Below are positions 1 to 9,300 of a DNA stretch of 14,214 nucleotides, one piece after another. Origin of the DNA: Lachnospiraceae bacterium UBA6452 (GTDB taxonomy: Bacteria; Bacillota; Clostridia; Lachnospirales; Lachnospiraceae); NCBI GenBank assembly GCA_002441865.1, contig DJNY01000081.1, forward strand, positions 1 to 14,214. The letters are read 5' to 3'. Positions within the stretch are counted from its first letter, which is position 1. The number at the start of each line of letters is the position of its first letter. The notes beneath the pieces are model-generated. The model saw nothing but the letters and a program-made list of their open reading frames with translations, searched no databases and was not told the origin of the DNA. Made by a program: the position numbers and the translations under genes.

Positions 1-947
1 CCGCGATGCGCCAGCGTCACAATTCCGGGCATCGGCATATTGCCGCCTCCCACAAGTGCCTGTGCAGTAGTTGTATGATGCGGCTGTAGGAAAGGTCTCT
101 GCCATACCATGCCCTCTCCCTTTTGCAGTTTGCCCGCCATACTGCTGATCTTTGTGACCGCGATGCTTTCCTCCCTGCTCATCAGTGGCATAATCGTAGG
201 AATACGCTCTGCGATCATGGACTTTCCACTGCCCGGCGGTCCGACCAACAGCAGGTTATGAAATCCCGCAGCAGCGATCTCTGCTGCACGTTTCGCCATT
301 TCCTGTCCACATACATCCACAAAATCTTTTTTATTTTTCCAATTTATCATCCTGCTTCCACAGTTTTCATCATTTTCTGTTTTTTCTCTTTCTGCTTCTG
401 CATTCCGGTCATCTGATGATCCACCCGCATCCAGCTTTCCTGTCCATACAGCTACAGCCTCTGCCAGCGTCCTGACTGCCCAGACCTGCATCCCGTCCAC
501 TGCTTCTGCTTCTTCCCGATTTTCGATCGGAACAATACACTTGCCGATTCCCATTTCCAGTGCATACATCAGGATAGGAAATACACCTCTTACCGGTTTG
601 ATCGTGCCATCCAGTCCCATCTCGCCCAGCACAAGAAATTCTTCCTCCCCGCTTATCTCGTCCACCTGCCCGCTTGCCGCAAGCAGTGCAAGTGCCACAG
701 GCAGGTCAAATGCACTGCCGCCTTTTCGGATATCCGCGGGAGACAGATTAATGGTGATCCTCTTGATAGGCAACTGATAGCCACTGTTTTTGATGCCAAC
801 GCGTACACGTTCCCTTGTTTCTTTTACTTCACTTGAAAGATAACCGATCATATCCATACACGGAAGCCCGTCGGAAATGTCAGCCTCGACCTGTACCAGA
901 AAGCTCTCCATGCCATGAAAAGCCCCTGACAGAATAGATTTGTACAT
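1..947 (-). CDS. comM: ComM/YifB-family Mg-chelatase-like AAA+ ATPase (partial, C-terminal part beyond the left edge)
   Basis: The visible 315 codons start with MYKSILSGAF and carry the N-terminal ChlI-like domain (about residues 15-145), including NSGYQLPIKRITINLSPADI and KGGSAFDLPVALALL, which are typical of the family. A charged, poorly conserved linker follows at about residues 172-200. The AAA+ core begins with Walker A GPPGSGKS at residues 236-243, and the HHTTTAQALVGGG stretch lies near the left edge. Full-length members have about 510 residues, so roughly 190 are off-window. The ATG at 947 is preceded by AAGGAG nine bases upstream. In other bacteria ComM is a hexameric helicase that promotes branch migration during natural transformation; that role is not shown for Clostridia. 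The family is clear. The symbol follows common usage, and YifB is the other name. Confidence 0.93.
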   Translation of the reverse strand, partial: MYKSILSGAFHGMESFLVQVEADISDGLPCMDMIGYLSSEVKETRERVRVGIKNSGYQLPIKRITINLSPADIRKGGSAFDLPVALALLAASGQVDEISGEEEFLVLGEMGLDGTIKPVRGVFPILMYALEMGIGKCIVPIENREEAEAVDGMQVWAVRTLAEAVAVWTGKLDAGGSSDDRNAEAEREKTENDENCGSRMINWKNKKDFVDVCGQEMAKRAAEIAAAGFHNLLLVGPPGSGKSMIAERIPTIMPLMSREESIAVTKISSMAGKLQKGEGMVWQRPFLQPHHTTTAQALVGGGNMPMPGIVTLAHR

Positions 948-1057
948 AGATGTGTTCTCCTTTTTGAATTGATATGATAAATAAACTGCTAATGCTTTTA
1001 TTTATGAAGCATTTATTTAATTGATAGTTTTGAAATCATGAATGAAATGTTTTAGAT

Positions 1058-1083
1058 GACCGGGCAGGAGTCCCTGCCCGGTC
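1058..1083 (-). terminator. GC-rich hairpin after pilT, probable terminator
   Basis: A perfect 11-bp inverted repeat (GACCGGGCAGG / CCTGCCCGGTC) with a 4-base loop sits 27 bp downstream of the pilT stop and upstream of comM. The following minus-strand sequence (ATCTAAAACATTTC) is only weakly U-rich. The plus-strand side (ACAGATTTTAGATTTT) is about as U-rich, so the hairpin may act on either strand or mainly stabilise the pilT mRNA end. The rest of the 163-bp gap is AT-rich and holds the comM ribosome binding site; no good vegetative promoter was recognised in it. Confidence 0.55.
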
Positions 1084-1110
1084 ACAGATTTTAGATTTTG
1101 AACAATAGAT

Positions 1111-2166
1111 TTAGAATACTTTTGTCTTCATCTTCTCCGGATCACGGGAGAACTGGATACAGTTTTCCTTGGAGATCTTTCTCTGCATATATAAAGCAAG
1201 CAGGGAATCATCAAGCGTCATCATGCCTTCCTTCTTACCTGTCTGGATGATGGAATCAAGCTGATGCGACTTACCTTCACGGATCAGGTTACGGACAGCA
1301 TATGTAGCGTGCATAACTTCGAAAGCCGCGCAACGGCCGTCTCCTGCAACATTAGGGATCAGTGTCTGGGAAATGATCGCTTCAATAACGTTGGAAAGCT
1401 GTACACGGATCTGCTGCTGCTGATGCTCCGGGAATACGTCGATAATACGGTCTACAGTACTTGCCGCATCCACTGTATGCAGTGTGGAGAATACCAGGTG
1501 TCCTGTTTCAGCTGCGGTGATGGCGATACTGATCGTTTCGAAGTCACGCATTTCTCCGACGAGGATAACATCCGGGTCTTCACGAAGTGCTGCACGAAGG
1601 CCGGAATCGAAGCTCAATGTATCCTGACCGATCTCTCGCTGGTTTACCATGGACATCTTATGATGATGTGCATACTCGATCGGCTCTTCCAGTGTAATGA
1701 TATGAGCGTCTCTGTTTTCATTTACTTTATTGATAATGGATGCCAGTGTTGTTGACTTACCACTACCTGTAGGCCCTGTTACAAGGACAAGTCCACGTTT
1801 TCTCTGATACAGATCTACGATTGATTTCGGAACACCCAGCTTTTCAGGATCCGGGATCTCATCTGTGATAGTACGAAGTGCAAGTGCGATCGCGCCACGC
1901 TGCTTGAACACGTTGACACGGTAACGACCGATTCCGGCAAATGCGATTGAAAGGTCGTATTCACCACGTTCCTCGAATTTTTCACGCTGCACCGGATTTA
2001 ATACATCCAGGCAAAGCTCCAGTGTATCTTCCGGTCTGAGGATCGGATAATCCATCTTTACCAGATGACCATTCAGACGCATTGTCGGCGGAATACCAAC
2101 CGTCAGATGGATATCGGATGCCCCTGCCTCATAGGCAACGTGCAGTATTTCCTCTAAACTTTCCAT
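1111..2166 (-). CDS. pilT: PilT/PilU-family twitching motility (type IV pilus retraction) ATPase
   Basis: This 351-residue protein has the usual PilT length and all family boxes. They are Walker A GPTGSGKST at 131-139, the Asp box IITLEEPIEY at 156-165, Walker B DPDVILVGEMRD at 197-208, the His box TGHLVFSTLHT at 221-231 and AVRNLIRE at 290-297. The last is a close match to the AIRNLIRE motif that marks retraction ATPases rather than PilB-type assembly ATPases. The N-terminal PAS-like domain includes GASDIHL at 15-21. PilT forms a cytoplasmic hexamer that powers pilus disassembly. No other pilus gene is in the window. The gene starts 48 bp after sigK on the same strand, and the ATG at 2166 has GAGAGG ten bases upstream. 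Downstream lie a hairpin and then comM. Which pilus it serves cannot be told from here. Confidence 0.95.
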   Translation of the reverse strand: MESLEEILHVAYEAGASDIHLTVGIPPTMRLNGHLVKMDYPILRPEDTLELCLDVLNPVQREKFEERGEYDLSIAFAGIGRYRVNVFKQRGAIALALRTITDEIPDPEKLGVPKSIVDLYQRKRGLVLVTGPTGSGKSTTLASIINKVNENRDAHIITLEEPIEYAHHHKMSMVNQREIGQDTLSFDSGLRAALREDPDVILVGEMRDFETISIAITAAETGHLVFSTLHTVDAASTVDRIIDVFPEHQQQQIRVQLSNVIEAIISQTLIPNVAGDGRCAAFEVMHATYAVRNLIREGKSHQLDSIIQTGKKEGMMTLDDSLLALYMQRKISKENCIQFSRDPEKMKTKVF

Positions 2167-2188
2167 ACTAATTGTACCTCTCTTTTCT

Positions 2189-2207
2189 TTCCGGCGTAAA
2201 ACCGGAA
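2189..2207 (-). other. Small hairpin between sigK and pilT
   Basis: TTCCGG and CCGGAA form a perfect 6-bp stem around a 7-base loop in the 48-bp gap. It ends a few bases before the GAGAGG ribosome binding site of pilT. A purine-rich tract rather than a U-tract follows it on the minus strand, so it does not look like a terminator. It could slow polymerase, separate the two messages by processing, or affect pilT translation. A TATAAT-like hexamer at 2207-2212 touches its upstream edge but has no matching -35 box. Confidence 0.35.
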
Positions 2208-2214
2208 TTATACA

Positions 2215-2853
2215 TTACATATCTTCAAAAGCCTTTTTCAATGTCAGTAATGCCTTCTTCTCAATACGTGACACATAGCTTCTGGATATACCCAGTTTTT
2301 CCCCGATCTCCCGCTGCGTCAGCTCCTGCTCACCCAAAAGCCCGTAGCGCATCATGATGATCTCTTTTTCCCTGTCAGATAAAACTGTAGACACCAGCCT
2401 CCTGACTTTGCTGATATCCTCCCGCCGGCTGATCATCTCTGCGAAATCTTCCTGCTTGGATAACGTAACATCCAAAAGGCTGATCTCGTTCCCCTCTTTG
2501 TCTGTTCCGATCGGTTCGTACAATGAAACATCCCTCGCGGTCTTCTTCCGCATGCGGAGCATCATTAACAGTTCATTATCAATACATCTGGCCGCATAAG
2601 TTGCCAGACGGCTTCCTTTTCCTTCATCGAATGTCTGGATTGCCTTAATGAGTCCTATCGTCCCTATGGAGATCAGATCCTCTGCGTCCTCTTCCACATT
2701 CTGGTATTTTTTCACAATATGGGCGACCAGCCGCAGATTTCTTTCTATCAGTATCTGTCTGGCTTCCTCACTCTTTTTGACATCGTCCCCCTTAAGCATC
2801 TGCAGATAATACGCTTCTTCCTCGTCAGAAAGTGGTTTTTGAAAGGTCTGCAA
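2215..2853 (-). CDS. sigK: RNA polymerase sporulation sigma factor SigK (no pro-sequence)
   Basis: The 212-residue protein is a sigma-70 family factor with region 2 (NLRLVAHIVKKYQN, then EDAEDLISIGTIGLIKAI and KGSRLATYAARCIDNE) and region 4 (LSDREKEIIMMRYGL, TQREIGEKLGISRSYVSRIEKKAL). KKTARDVSLYEPIGTDKEGN matches SigK better than SigE. SigK directs late mother-cell genes for coat and cortex. The start is TTG at 2853, preceded by GGGAGG six bases upstream. The frame is closed by TAA only seven codons further upstream, with no other start codon between. The roughly 20-residue membrane pro-sequence of Bacillus SigK is therefore absent, as in Clostridioides difficile. The gene is uninterrupted: no skin-type element splits it. 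It lies 101 bp after hemW and 48 bp before pilT. Confidence 0.93.
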   Translation of the reverse strand: MQTFQKPLSDEEEAYYLQMLKGDDVKKSEEARQILIERNLRLVAHIVKKYQNVEEDAEDLISIGTIGLIKAIQTFDEGKGSRLATYAARCIDNELLMMLRMRKKTARDVSLYEPIGTDKEGNEISLLDVTLSKQEDFAEMISRREDISKVRRLVSTVLSDREKEIIMMRYGLLGEQELTQREIGEKLGISRSYVSRIEKKALLTLKKAFEDM

Positions 2854-2881
2854 GGGAAGCCTCCCAAATACGTTTTATACC

Positions 2882-2910
2882 ATTGTATGCACAGGGTTTG
2901 GTTAAAGTAA
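2882..2910 (-). promoter_or_regulatory. Sporulation-type (SigE/SigK-like) promoter candidate for sigK
   Basis: On the minus strand CATACAAT (2889-2882) matches the SigE -10 consensus fully and also fits the SigK -10 pattern GCATAnnnT. A weak -35 (TTACTTT, 2910-2904) lies 14 bp upstream, the spacing SigE prefers. The start of transcription would fall near 2875, about 22 bases before the TTG start. This agrees with mother-cell control of sigK in known sporeformers. The match is by eye only. Confidence 0.5.
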
Positions 2911-2922
2911 CGACCAATTTTT

Positions 2923-2951
2923 ATTATACATAGAAAACGCAGCCAGTGCAA
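2923..2951 (-). promoter_or_regulatory. Housekeeping-type promoter candidate upstream of sigK
   Basis: TTGCAC (2951-2946) and a perfect TATAAT (2928-2923) are spaced by 17 bp on the minus strand, just past the hemW stop. The -35 matches the consensus at only three positions. If active, it would give sigK, and perhaps pilT, a vegetative message in addition to the sporulation-type site downstream. Confidence 0.35.
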
Positions 2952-2954
2952 GGA

Positions 2955-4268
2955 CTATAACAGGAAATCTGCAAATACATAATTGCTGACATCAATGCCT
3001 TTATTAGTCAACATAACTCTTCCGATATTTGTTTTTCTTTTTACCGGCTCTGTCGTAGCTGCTTCTTCACGATCCTCTTTACGATCTTCCCTGCGTTCTA
3101 TCCGTAACAAACCCTCTTCTTCATGTTTCCATAAAACAGCACCATAGACATCTTCCATTGTTTTCCCAAAGCGTTTTTCAAATTCTGTTCCGGATACGCC
3201 TTCCATCACACGCAGCCCCAGGAACATGAATTCTTCCATCTTCGCCTGTACAGAAAGCTCTTCCCAATCTTCGACATATTTTCCACAACGAAGCTGTATG
3301 TTCTGCTCTTCAGCAGATCTTTCTATCTGCATTTTCTCCTGTCCATACATCTGTTCATCATTACGACCGGCAGATCGATCTTCATTCGCATTTTGGTTTA
3401 CATAAGTTTCAAAGTCAGTCGTATTATGAAACCGTGCCCCATCCATATAAGAAGAACTGCCAAGTCCCAGTCCCAGATAATCTCCTCCCTGCCAGTATAC
3501 AAGATTATGCCTGCCGGCATAGCCCTTTTTTGCATAATTGGAAATCTCATACCGCTCATAACCAGCCTTTGCCAATACCTGCTCCGTTTCTCTGTACATC
3601 AGGCGTTCCTGCTCTTCATCCGGCAATGGATAACATCCGCTATTATATTTTTGATAAAAAGGCGTTCCTTCTTCCAGGATCAGACTGTAAGCAGAAATAT
3701 GCTCCGGTGCAAGCCCGATAACCTTGCGAAGTCCATCTGTATAACTTTCTATAGTCTGGTATGGAAGTGCTGCCATCAGATCCACATTGATATTCTGAAA
3801 ACCGGCTTCTCTGCACCATGTATAGGTATTTAAAAAGTCCTCATAAGAATGGATCCGTCCAAGTGCTTTCAGCTCCGCATCATTCGTAGACTGCAGACCG
3901 ATGCTGAGCCGGTTGATCCCCATCTGATAAAGTACCCTGCACTTTTCTTTAGACGCAGTTCCCGGATTCATTTCCATAGATGCTTCTATATTTTCACATA
4001 AGTTAAATGTATATTTAATTTTCTGTATGATGTTGTCTAATTGCCTGATTGATAATATAGACGGTGTCCCACCACCTATATAAAGCGTCCTGATCTTTCT
4101 ATCCGCTGTTTCTGTTCCTCGATAACGTTCTATTTCCATAAGAAGAGCCTGTACATACCGATCCCGCGAATCTTCATCTGCCGGTGCAGAGAGGAAATCA
4201 CAATAGCCGCACTTTCGTACGCAAAAAGGGATATGGATATACAGGCTTAACTCTTCTTTATGTTCCAT
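2955..4268 (-). CDS. hemW: Radical SAM haem chaperone HemW (formerly coproporphyrinogen III oxidase-like)
   Basis: The 437-residue protein begins LSLYIHIPFCVRKCGYCDF, with the CX3CX2C 4Fe-4S ligands at C16, C20 and C23. The residue after the third Cys pair position is Phe (CDF), as in HemW, where true HemN has another Cys. GGGTPS at 65-70 and HNLVYW at 254-259 are further family marks. HemW binds haem and S-adenosylmethionine and is thought to deliver haem to target proteins; it is not an oxidase. Two charged segments (about 291-330 and 391-412, Arg/Glu/Asp-rich) make it longer than the roughly 380 residues usual for the family. It starts 45 bp after the lepA stop with no terminator between. 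The ATG at 4268 has only a weak ribosome binding site, so coupling to lepA is likely. Confidence 0.93.
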   Translation of the reverse strand: MEHKEELSLYIHIPFCVRKCGYCDFLSAPADEDSRDRYVQALLMEIERYRGTETADRKIRTLYIGGGTPSILSIRQLDNIIQKIKYTFNLCENIEASMEMNPGTASKEKCRVLYQMGINRLSIGLQSTNDAELKALGRIHSYEDFLNTYTWCREAGFQNINVDLMAALPYQTIESYTDGLRKVIGLAPEHISAYSLILEEGTPFYQKYNSGCYPLPDEEQERLMYRETEQVLAKAGYERYEISNYAKKGYAGRHNLVYWQGGDYLGLGLGSSSYMDGARFHNTTDFETYVNQNANEDRSAGRNDEQMYGQEKMQIERSAEEQNIQLRCGKYVEDWEELSVQAKMEEFMFLGLRVMEGVSGTEFEKRFGKTMEDVYGAVLWKHEEEGLLRIERREDRKEDREEAATTEPVKRKTNIGRVMLTNKGIDVSNYVFADFLL

Positions 4269-4313
4269 GCTATACTCGTTTCTATCGTTTCGTCTTATCT
4301 GTCATTCTCATTC

Positions 4314-6131
4314 CTATTTCTTATCATCCAGTTTCAGGACACTCATAAATGCCTTCTGCGGGATTTCCACGTTACCGACCTGACGCATACGCTTCTTGCC
4401 TTCCTTCTGTTTTTCCAGAAGCTTTCTCTTACGTGAGATATCACCACCGTAGCATTTCGCAAGTACATCCTTACGCATCGCCTTAACAGTCTCTCTGGCG
4501 ATTACTTTGCCGCCTACAGCCGCCTGGATTGGAATTTCAAACAGGTGACGCGGGATCTCATCCTTCAGCTTTTCACACATTTTTCTGCCACGCTCATAAG
4601 CACCGTCCTTATGCACAATAAAGGACAGGGCATCCACTTCTTCTTTATTGATCAGAATATCCAGCTTCACAAGCTCTGACGGCTCATAGCCTTTGAGTTC
4701 ATAATCAAAGGATGCGTAGCCTCTGGAACGGGATTTCAGGGCATCAAAGAAATCATAGATGATCTCATTGAGCGGAAGCTCATATTTTAAAAGTGCTCTT
4801 GTCTCTTCAATATATTCCATGCCAAGGTAAACGCCTCGTCTTTCCTGACAAAGCTCCATGATCGGTCCGATAAATTCTGTCGTGACCATGATCTCCGCGC
4901 TGACGATCGGTTCTTCCATATGCTCGATCTCCGAAGGATCCGGCAGATTACTCGGATTCGTCAGTTCGATCATTTCTCCGTTTGTTTTAAATACTTTGTA
5001 AACAACGCCCGGTGCTGTCGTAACCAGATCCAGATTGTACTCTCTCTCCAGTCGTTCCTGAATGATCTCCAGATGAAGAAGTCCCAGAAAACCACAGCGG
5101 AATCCGAATCCGAGCGCGATTGATGTTTCAGGCTCGTAATTCAGGGAAGCATCATTCAGCTGCAGCTTTTCCAGTGCATCACGAAGTTCCGGATATTTGG
5201 CACCATCTGCAGGATACAGTCCGCAGTATACCATGGAGTTTACCTTCTTATAGCCCGGAAGCGGTTCGCTGCACGGATTGGATGCATCTGTGACCGTGTC
5301 ACCCACGCGTGTATCCCTGACATTTTTAATAGAGGCGGTGATATAACCTACCATGCCTGCGGAAAGCTCTTCACACGGAATAAACTGCCCTGGTCCAAAA
5401 TAACCGACTTCTACAACATCTGCCTGTGCACCCGTCGCCATCATCTTGATCGGGGTACCTTTTCTTACCCTTCCTTCCCGGATACGGCAGAAAATAATAA
5501 CGCCTTTATAAGAATCATATAAAGAATCAAAAATAAGTGCCTGCAACGGCTTGTCCGGATCTCCCGTCGGCGCAGGGATCTTTTTGACGATCTGTTCCAG
5601 CACATCATCGATCCCGATTCCGTTTTTAGCTGAAATAAGAGGTGCATCCATCGCTTCGATCCCGATCACGTCCTCGATTTCTTCCTTCACACGCTCCGGA
5701 TCCGCACTTGGCAGGTCGATCTTATTGATAACCGGAAAAACATCCAGATCATGATCCAGTGCCAGATATACATTGGCAAGCGTCTGTGCTTCAATTCCCT
5801 GTGCAGCATCCACGACAAGGATTGCCCCATCACAGGCAGCAAGTGCACGGCTGACCTCATAATTGAAATCCACATGACCGGGTGTATCGATCAGATTGAA
5901 TATATATTCCTCTCCATCCTTTGCTTTATAAATAATACGGACCGTCTGCGCCTTGATCGTAATACCTCTTTCGCGTTCCAGATCCATATTATCCAGCACC
6001 TGTGCCTGCATTTCACGCTCAGTCAGAAGCCCTGTCCGCTCAATGATACGGTCTGCCAGTGTTGATTTACCATGATCAATGTGGGCAACAATGCAAAAAT
6101 TTCTGATTTTACTCTGATCTATATGTGTCAT
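4314..6131 (-). CDS. lepA: Translation elongation factor 4 (LepA), ribosome back-translocating GTPase
   Basis: The 605-residue protein has the normal LepA length and order. The GTPase domain shows G1 AHIDHGKST at 16-24, G2 RGITI at 55-59, G3 DTPGH at 82-86, G4 NKID at 136-139 and a G5 SAK. It is followed by EF-G-like domains, and the LepA-specific C-terminal domain carries [19 protein letters not shown]. LepA binds stalled or mis-translocated ribosomes and affects initiation and elongation under stress. The ATG at 6131 has GGAGGA in good position. lepA leads a unit with hemW, an order often seen in Firmicutes. In many Clostridia spoIIP lies directly upstream; here a 5-kb plus-strand gene intervenes. 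Confidence 0.97.
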   Translation of the reverse strand: MTHIDQSKIRNFCIVAHIDHGKSTLADRIIERTGLLTEREMQAQVLDNMDLERERGITIKAQTVRIIYKAKDGEEYIFNLIDTPGHVDFNYEVSRALAACDGAILVVDAAQGIEAQTLANVYLALDHDLDVFPVINKIDLPSADPERVKEEIEDVIGIEAMDAPLISAKNGIGIDDVLEQIVKKIPAPTGDPDKPLQALIFDSLYDSYKGVIIFCRIREGRVRKGTPIKMMATGAQADVVEVGYFGPGQFIPCEELSAGMVGYITASIKNVRDTRVGDTVTDASNPCSEPLPGYKKVNSMVYCGLYPADGAKYPELRDALEKLQLNDASLNYEPETSIALGFGFRCGFLGLLHLEIIQERLEREYNLDLVTTAPGVVYKVFKTNGEMIELTNPSNLPDPSEIEHMEEPIVSAEIMVTTEFIGPIMELCQERRGVYLGMEYIEETRALLKYELPLNEIIYDFFDALKSRSRGYASFDYELKGYEPSELVKLDILINKEEVDALSFIVHKDGAYERGRKMCEKLKDEIPRHLFEIPIQAAVGGKVIARETVKAMRKDVLAKCYGGDISRKRKLLEKQKEGKKRMRQVGNVEIPQKAFMSVLKLDDKK

Positions 6132-6206
6132 GTAGTTCCTCCGTGTTTCACTTTATATATCAACCATATACATATACCGGTATCTTTTACGCATACCACG
6201 CCTGCA

Positions 6207-6236
6207 AGTATAACATAAAACGGTAGTTTTCTTCAA
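6207..6236 (-). promoter_or_regulatory. Probable lepA promoter with extended -10
   Basis: On the minus strand TTGAAG (6236-6231) and TATACT (6212-6207) are 18 bp apart, and TG lies one base before the -10 (TGTTATACT), an extended -10. Transcription would begin near 6200, leaving a leader of about 70 bases that contains the 10-bp palindrome ATACCGGTAT at 6174-6183. The -35 side interlocks with the promoter proposed for the plus-strand gene. Confidence 0.55.
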
Positions 6237-6252
6237 GAAATAATGGTATAAT
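6224..6252 (+). promoter_or_regulatory. Probable promoter of the yfhO-like gene with extended -10
   Basis: A perfect TATAAT at 6247-6252 is preceded by TGG, giving the extended -10 form TGnTATAAT. The -35 at 6224-6229 (TAGTTT) is poor, which an extended -10 can offset. Transcription would begin near 6259, about 42 bases before the ATG. The -35 falls inside the spacer of the opposing lepA promoter, so polymerase at one site may block the other. Confidence 0.55.
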
Positions 6253-6301
6253 TGTATCCATATTTTTATGTCTTCTATCAGACAGATCATGGAGGAAATT
6301 T

Positions 6302-9300
6302 ATGAAGATCAACATTCTACCAGACAATTCAAAAAAGAACAGAGCACCGGAACCTGCTCCAGTATTTAAGCCCTATTACACAGGTTCATCAAAGGCTCTT
6401 GCATTTTTAGGAAATAACCTGCTCTATCTTATATCTTTTTTGTTTCCTGTTATTGTGTTATTTACATTGATGGCAATCAACGGATTTGCACCGTTCGGCG
6501 ATAAAAATCTGTTTATTTTAGATGGTTCGGTCTATAATCTGCCGCATTTTGCTGCCTTTGTAGAGCAGCTCCATTCCGGCAATTTTTCCTTTTTCATGGA
6601 AGGCGGTGTTTTGGGCAAAGAATACTTTTCCACGATCGTATTCTATTTAACCAGTCCACTCCATCTTCTGCTCTGTTTCTTTTCACAGAAAACAGCCATT
6701 GTCCTGCTTGCCGTTGTTACAGTACTGCAGATCGGATTTGCCGGCTTTACCATGACCTTCTATCTGACACACCGTCTGCAGGGATATCGGTATTCCAAAT
6801 ATGATTACAGTGTACTGCTGTTTTCCTTTGCTTTTTCACTCAGTGGATATTTTCTGGTACAATACAACGATTTTATGTATTTGGACTGTGTTGTATTGTT
6901 TCCTCTTCTGTTTTTAGCCTTAGAGCACTTCCTTTACAAAGATACTTATAAATATTTCTATGGTTTACTGGCATTTTGCTTCTTTTGCAACTTCTATATG
7001 GCAGCCATTATTTTTGTGCTGCTGTTTTTCTATGTGCTGACAAGAAAAAAGGGAGATTTTACAAATTCTGTTTCTAAATGCATCAATTATTTATTTACAG
7101 GGATCTTTGCAGCTTTAACAAGTGCTGTTACGGTTATTCCGGGATTTTATTCTCTTTATCAGACACAGATCCAAACCAGCTCCGCGCCTGACTTCTCTTT
7201 TGTTACGGACTGGCTCAGCTTCTATGGCAGCTTTATGCCGAAAAACTTTGGGTCGTATGCTTCTACCCCATACTGTGGAAACAATATATACTGTGGTCTT
7301 TTTGCGGTTATCCTTTTTGTTGTATATATTGCAGACAGAAAATGCCGCCTCTCTGACCGTATGAGGAATATTATTTTTGTATCCTTTTTATGTCTGATTT
7401 CAAACATTGTGTCTTTTCAGTACGTATTCCATCTTTTTTCCTCACCAACCAGTTCATTTAACTGCTACAGCTTCATTCTCCCATTTTTTATATTAGCGAT
7501 CAGTTCAGATGCTTTCTATCACTTTCGAAGCAATACTGCATACAAAAATATACTTGCCCTGTTACTTCCTTTGGCAATTATGATAATCGCCTCTTTAAAA
7601 TCTACCTATTACAGCAGCTCTGTTTCTATCAGTTTTACATTGATCATGTTTGTGGTCTATTCTTTTCTTGTTTTGTTTTACATATTCGGCTCTATAAACC
7701 GGGCAGTATTCCGCTCCATTCTCCTTATTGCCTTTATGCTGGAATTAGTCATCAATGTGCATCAAAACTTTAATTATCTTACAGTTGATACACAGCCTGT
7801 AAAAGAGTCTGTCATTTCCCTTGAACAGGAACCACAGGCATACCATCCATCTGCATTCACTATTCAGATGGATAATAATGTTACTCTTCCGGCTGCTTAT
7901 TTTCTTTCTCCGGATTTTTCAGATACAAACAGCGTATATGCAACAGTATTTCAAGAGCAAAATGAAATTGCCTACAGTCTGGGGGCAAAAGAAGATCTAT
8001 TTACAACCGCCGATCTGCATATCACCTATCAGAACATATCTGATATAGAGGCAAATCTGTCTTTAAATAATATACTGACACTTCGTGTACTGCCTGACAC
8101 CACAAAGGCAAAAAACAACCAGAATATTTTCCCTTTAACAATTACTCCCGATCAGGATGGCTATTTATACTTACAGGCAGGTGAGCTTACCTGTATTGGA
8201 GATGTTCAAAAGGATCAGTCTTTCACGCACAAATATGTTTTTAAAACCATTACGAATGCCTGGAGCAACGAATGGATCTACGGTGCTTACTTGAATCCGA
8301 ATGTTATCACAGCTATCGAAAAAATCCTTAATACCACTTCTGTTTCTATAAAAAAATATGATAATTTTTCATTTTCTGTTCTGACAGAGACATCAGAGAG
8401 CAGGCAGCTTGTCCTCAATATGCCCTACTCTGCCTTTTTAAGCATTCACATCGACGAGCAGAATACACCATATATCCAGGGACCGAATAACACTGTATCC
8501 TTACAGGTGCCATCCGGAACACATTATATTACAGTCAAACTTAATTATGTTCCTTTCAATATAGGGCTGTTTATCTCCTTAATTGCCATCTGTTTACTTT
8601 TTACATCCAGAATAAATAAACCGGAAACAACCTTATCCTGGATCAAACAACGCCTTTATAACCCTGCATATCTGGAAAAGGTATCAAATTGGTTATGGTG
8701 TCATCGTGTTTCTCTTGCATCCTTTTTTATTCCTTTTCTCACATTAGTTGTTTGCTGTGTCTTAAACGGTTATGCACCGTTTGGCCCTAACAATTTTTTT
8801 AAGGGAGATGGTCTTTCTTTATCTCTCCCTACCATGTTCCAGACACAAGATCAGGTAAAACACAATAGTCTTCTGCTTTCCTGGATTTCCGGAGGCGGTA
8901 CCAACTTTTTTTATACCTCTCCATGTGCCTTTTTATTTTATTTTCTGCGTTTTATCAGCCGGGACTCCATTATTTCATTTTTTACAATGTTTACTATTAT
9001 TTGTATCTCATTCAGCGGATATACTTTTTATTATTATATGACCCACCGGCAAAACAGCTTACCCTTCCGGTCAACGGATGCACGTATACTGATACTGTCA
9101 ACCGCATATTGCCTCTGCGCATATATCATCAATTTCCGAAACAATATTTTGTGGAATCCTGTTTATTTATTATTCCCTCTCATTATTTTGGCTATGGATC
9201 GACTGATGTATGAAGGCAAAAAGGTATTCTATATTATCCTTTTAGCCCTGTCCATTTATTTTAATATATTTATTGCATTTTTTATCTGCATTTATTTAAT

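Noticed and set aside
991..1013. Inverted repeat AATGCTT / AAGCATT in the comM-pilT gap
   Set aside because: A 7-bp AT-rich stem with a 9-base loop is weak and expected by chance in such DNA. It could still be an operator for comM.
1264..1755. Plus-strand open frame of 163 codons inside pilT
   Set aside because: It is antisense to a gene with every PilT motif intact, has no family resemblance and lacks a convincing ribosome binding site.
2207..2212. TATAAT hexamer upstream of pilT
   Set aside because: No -35-like box occurs 16-18 bp upstream (AAGGCT or similar), so a separate pilT promoter was not called.
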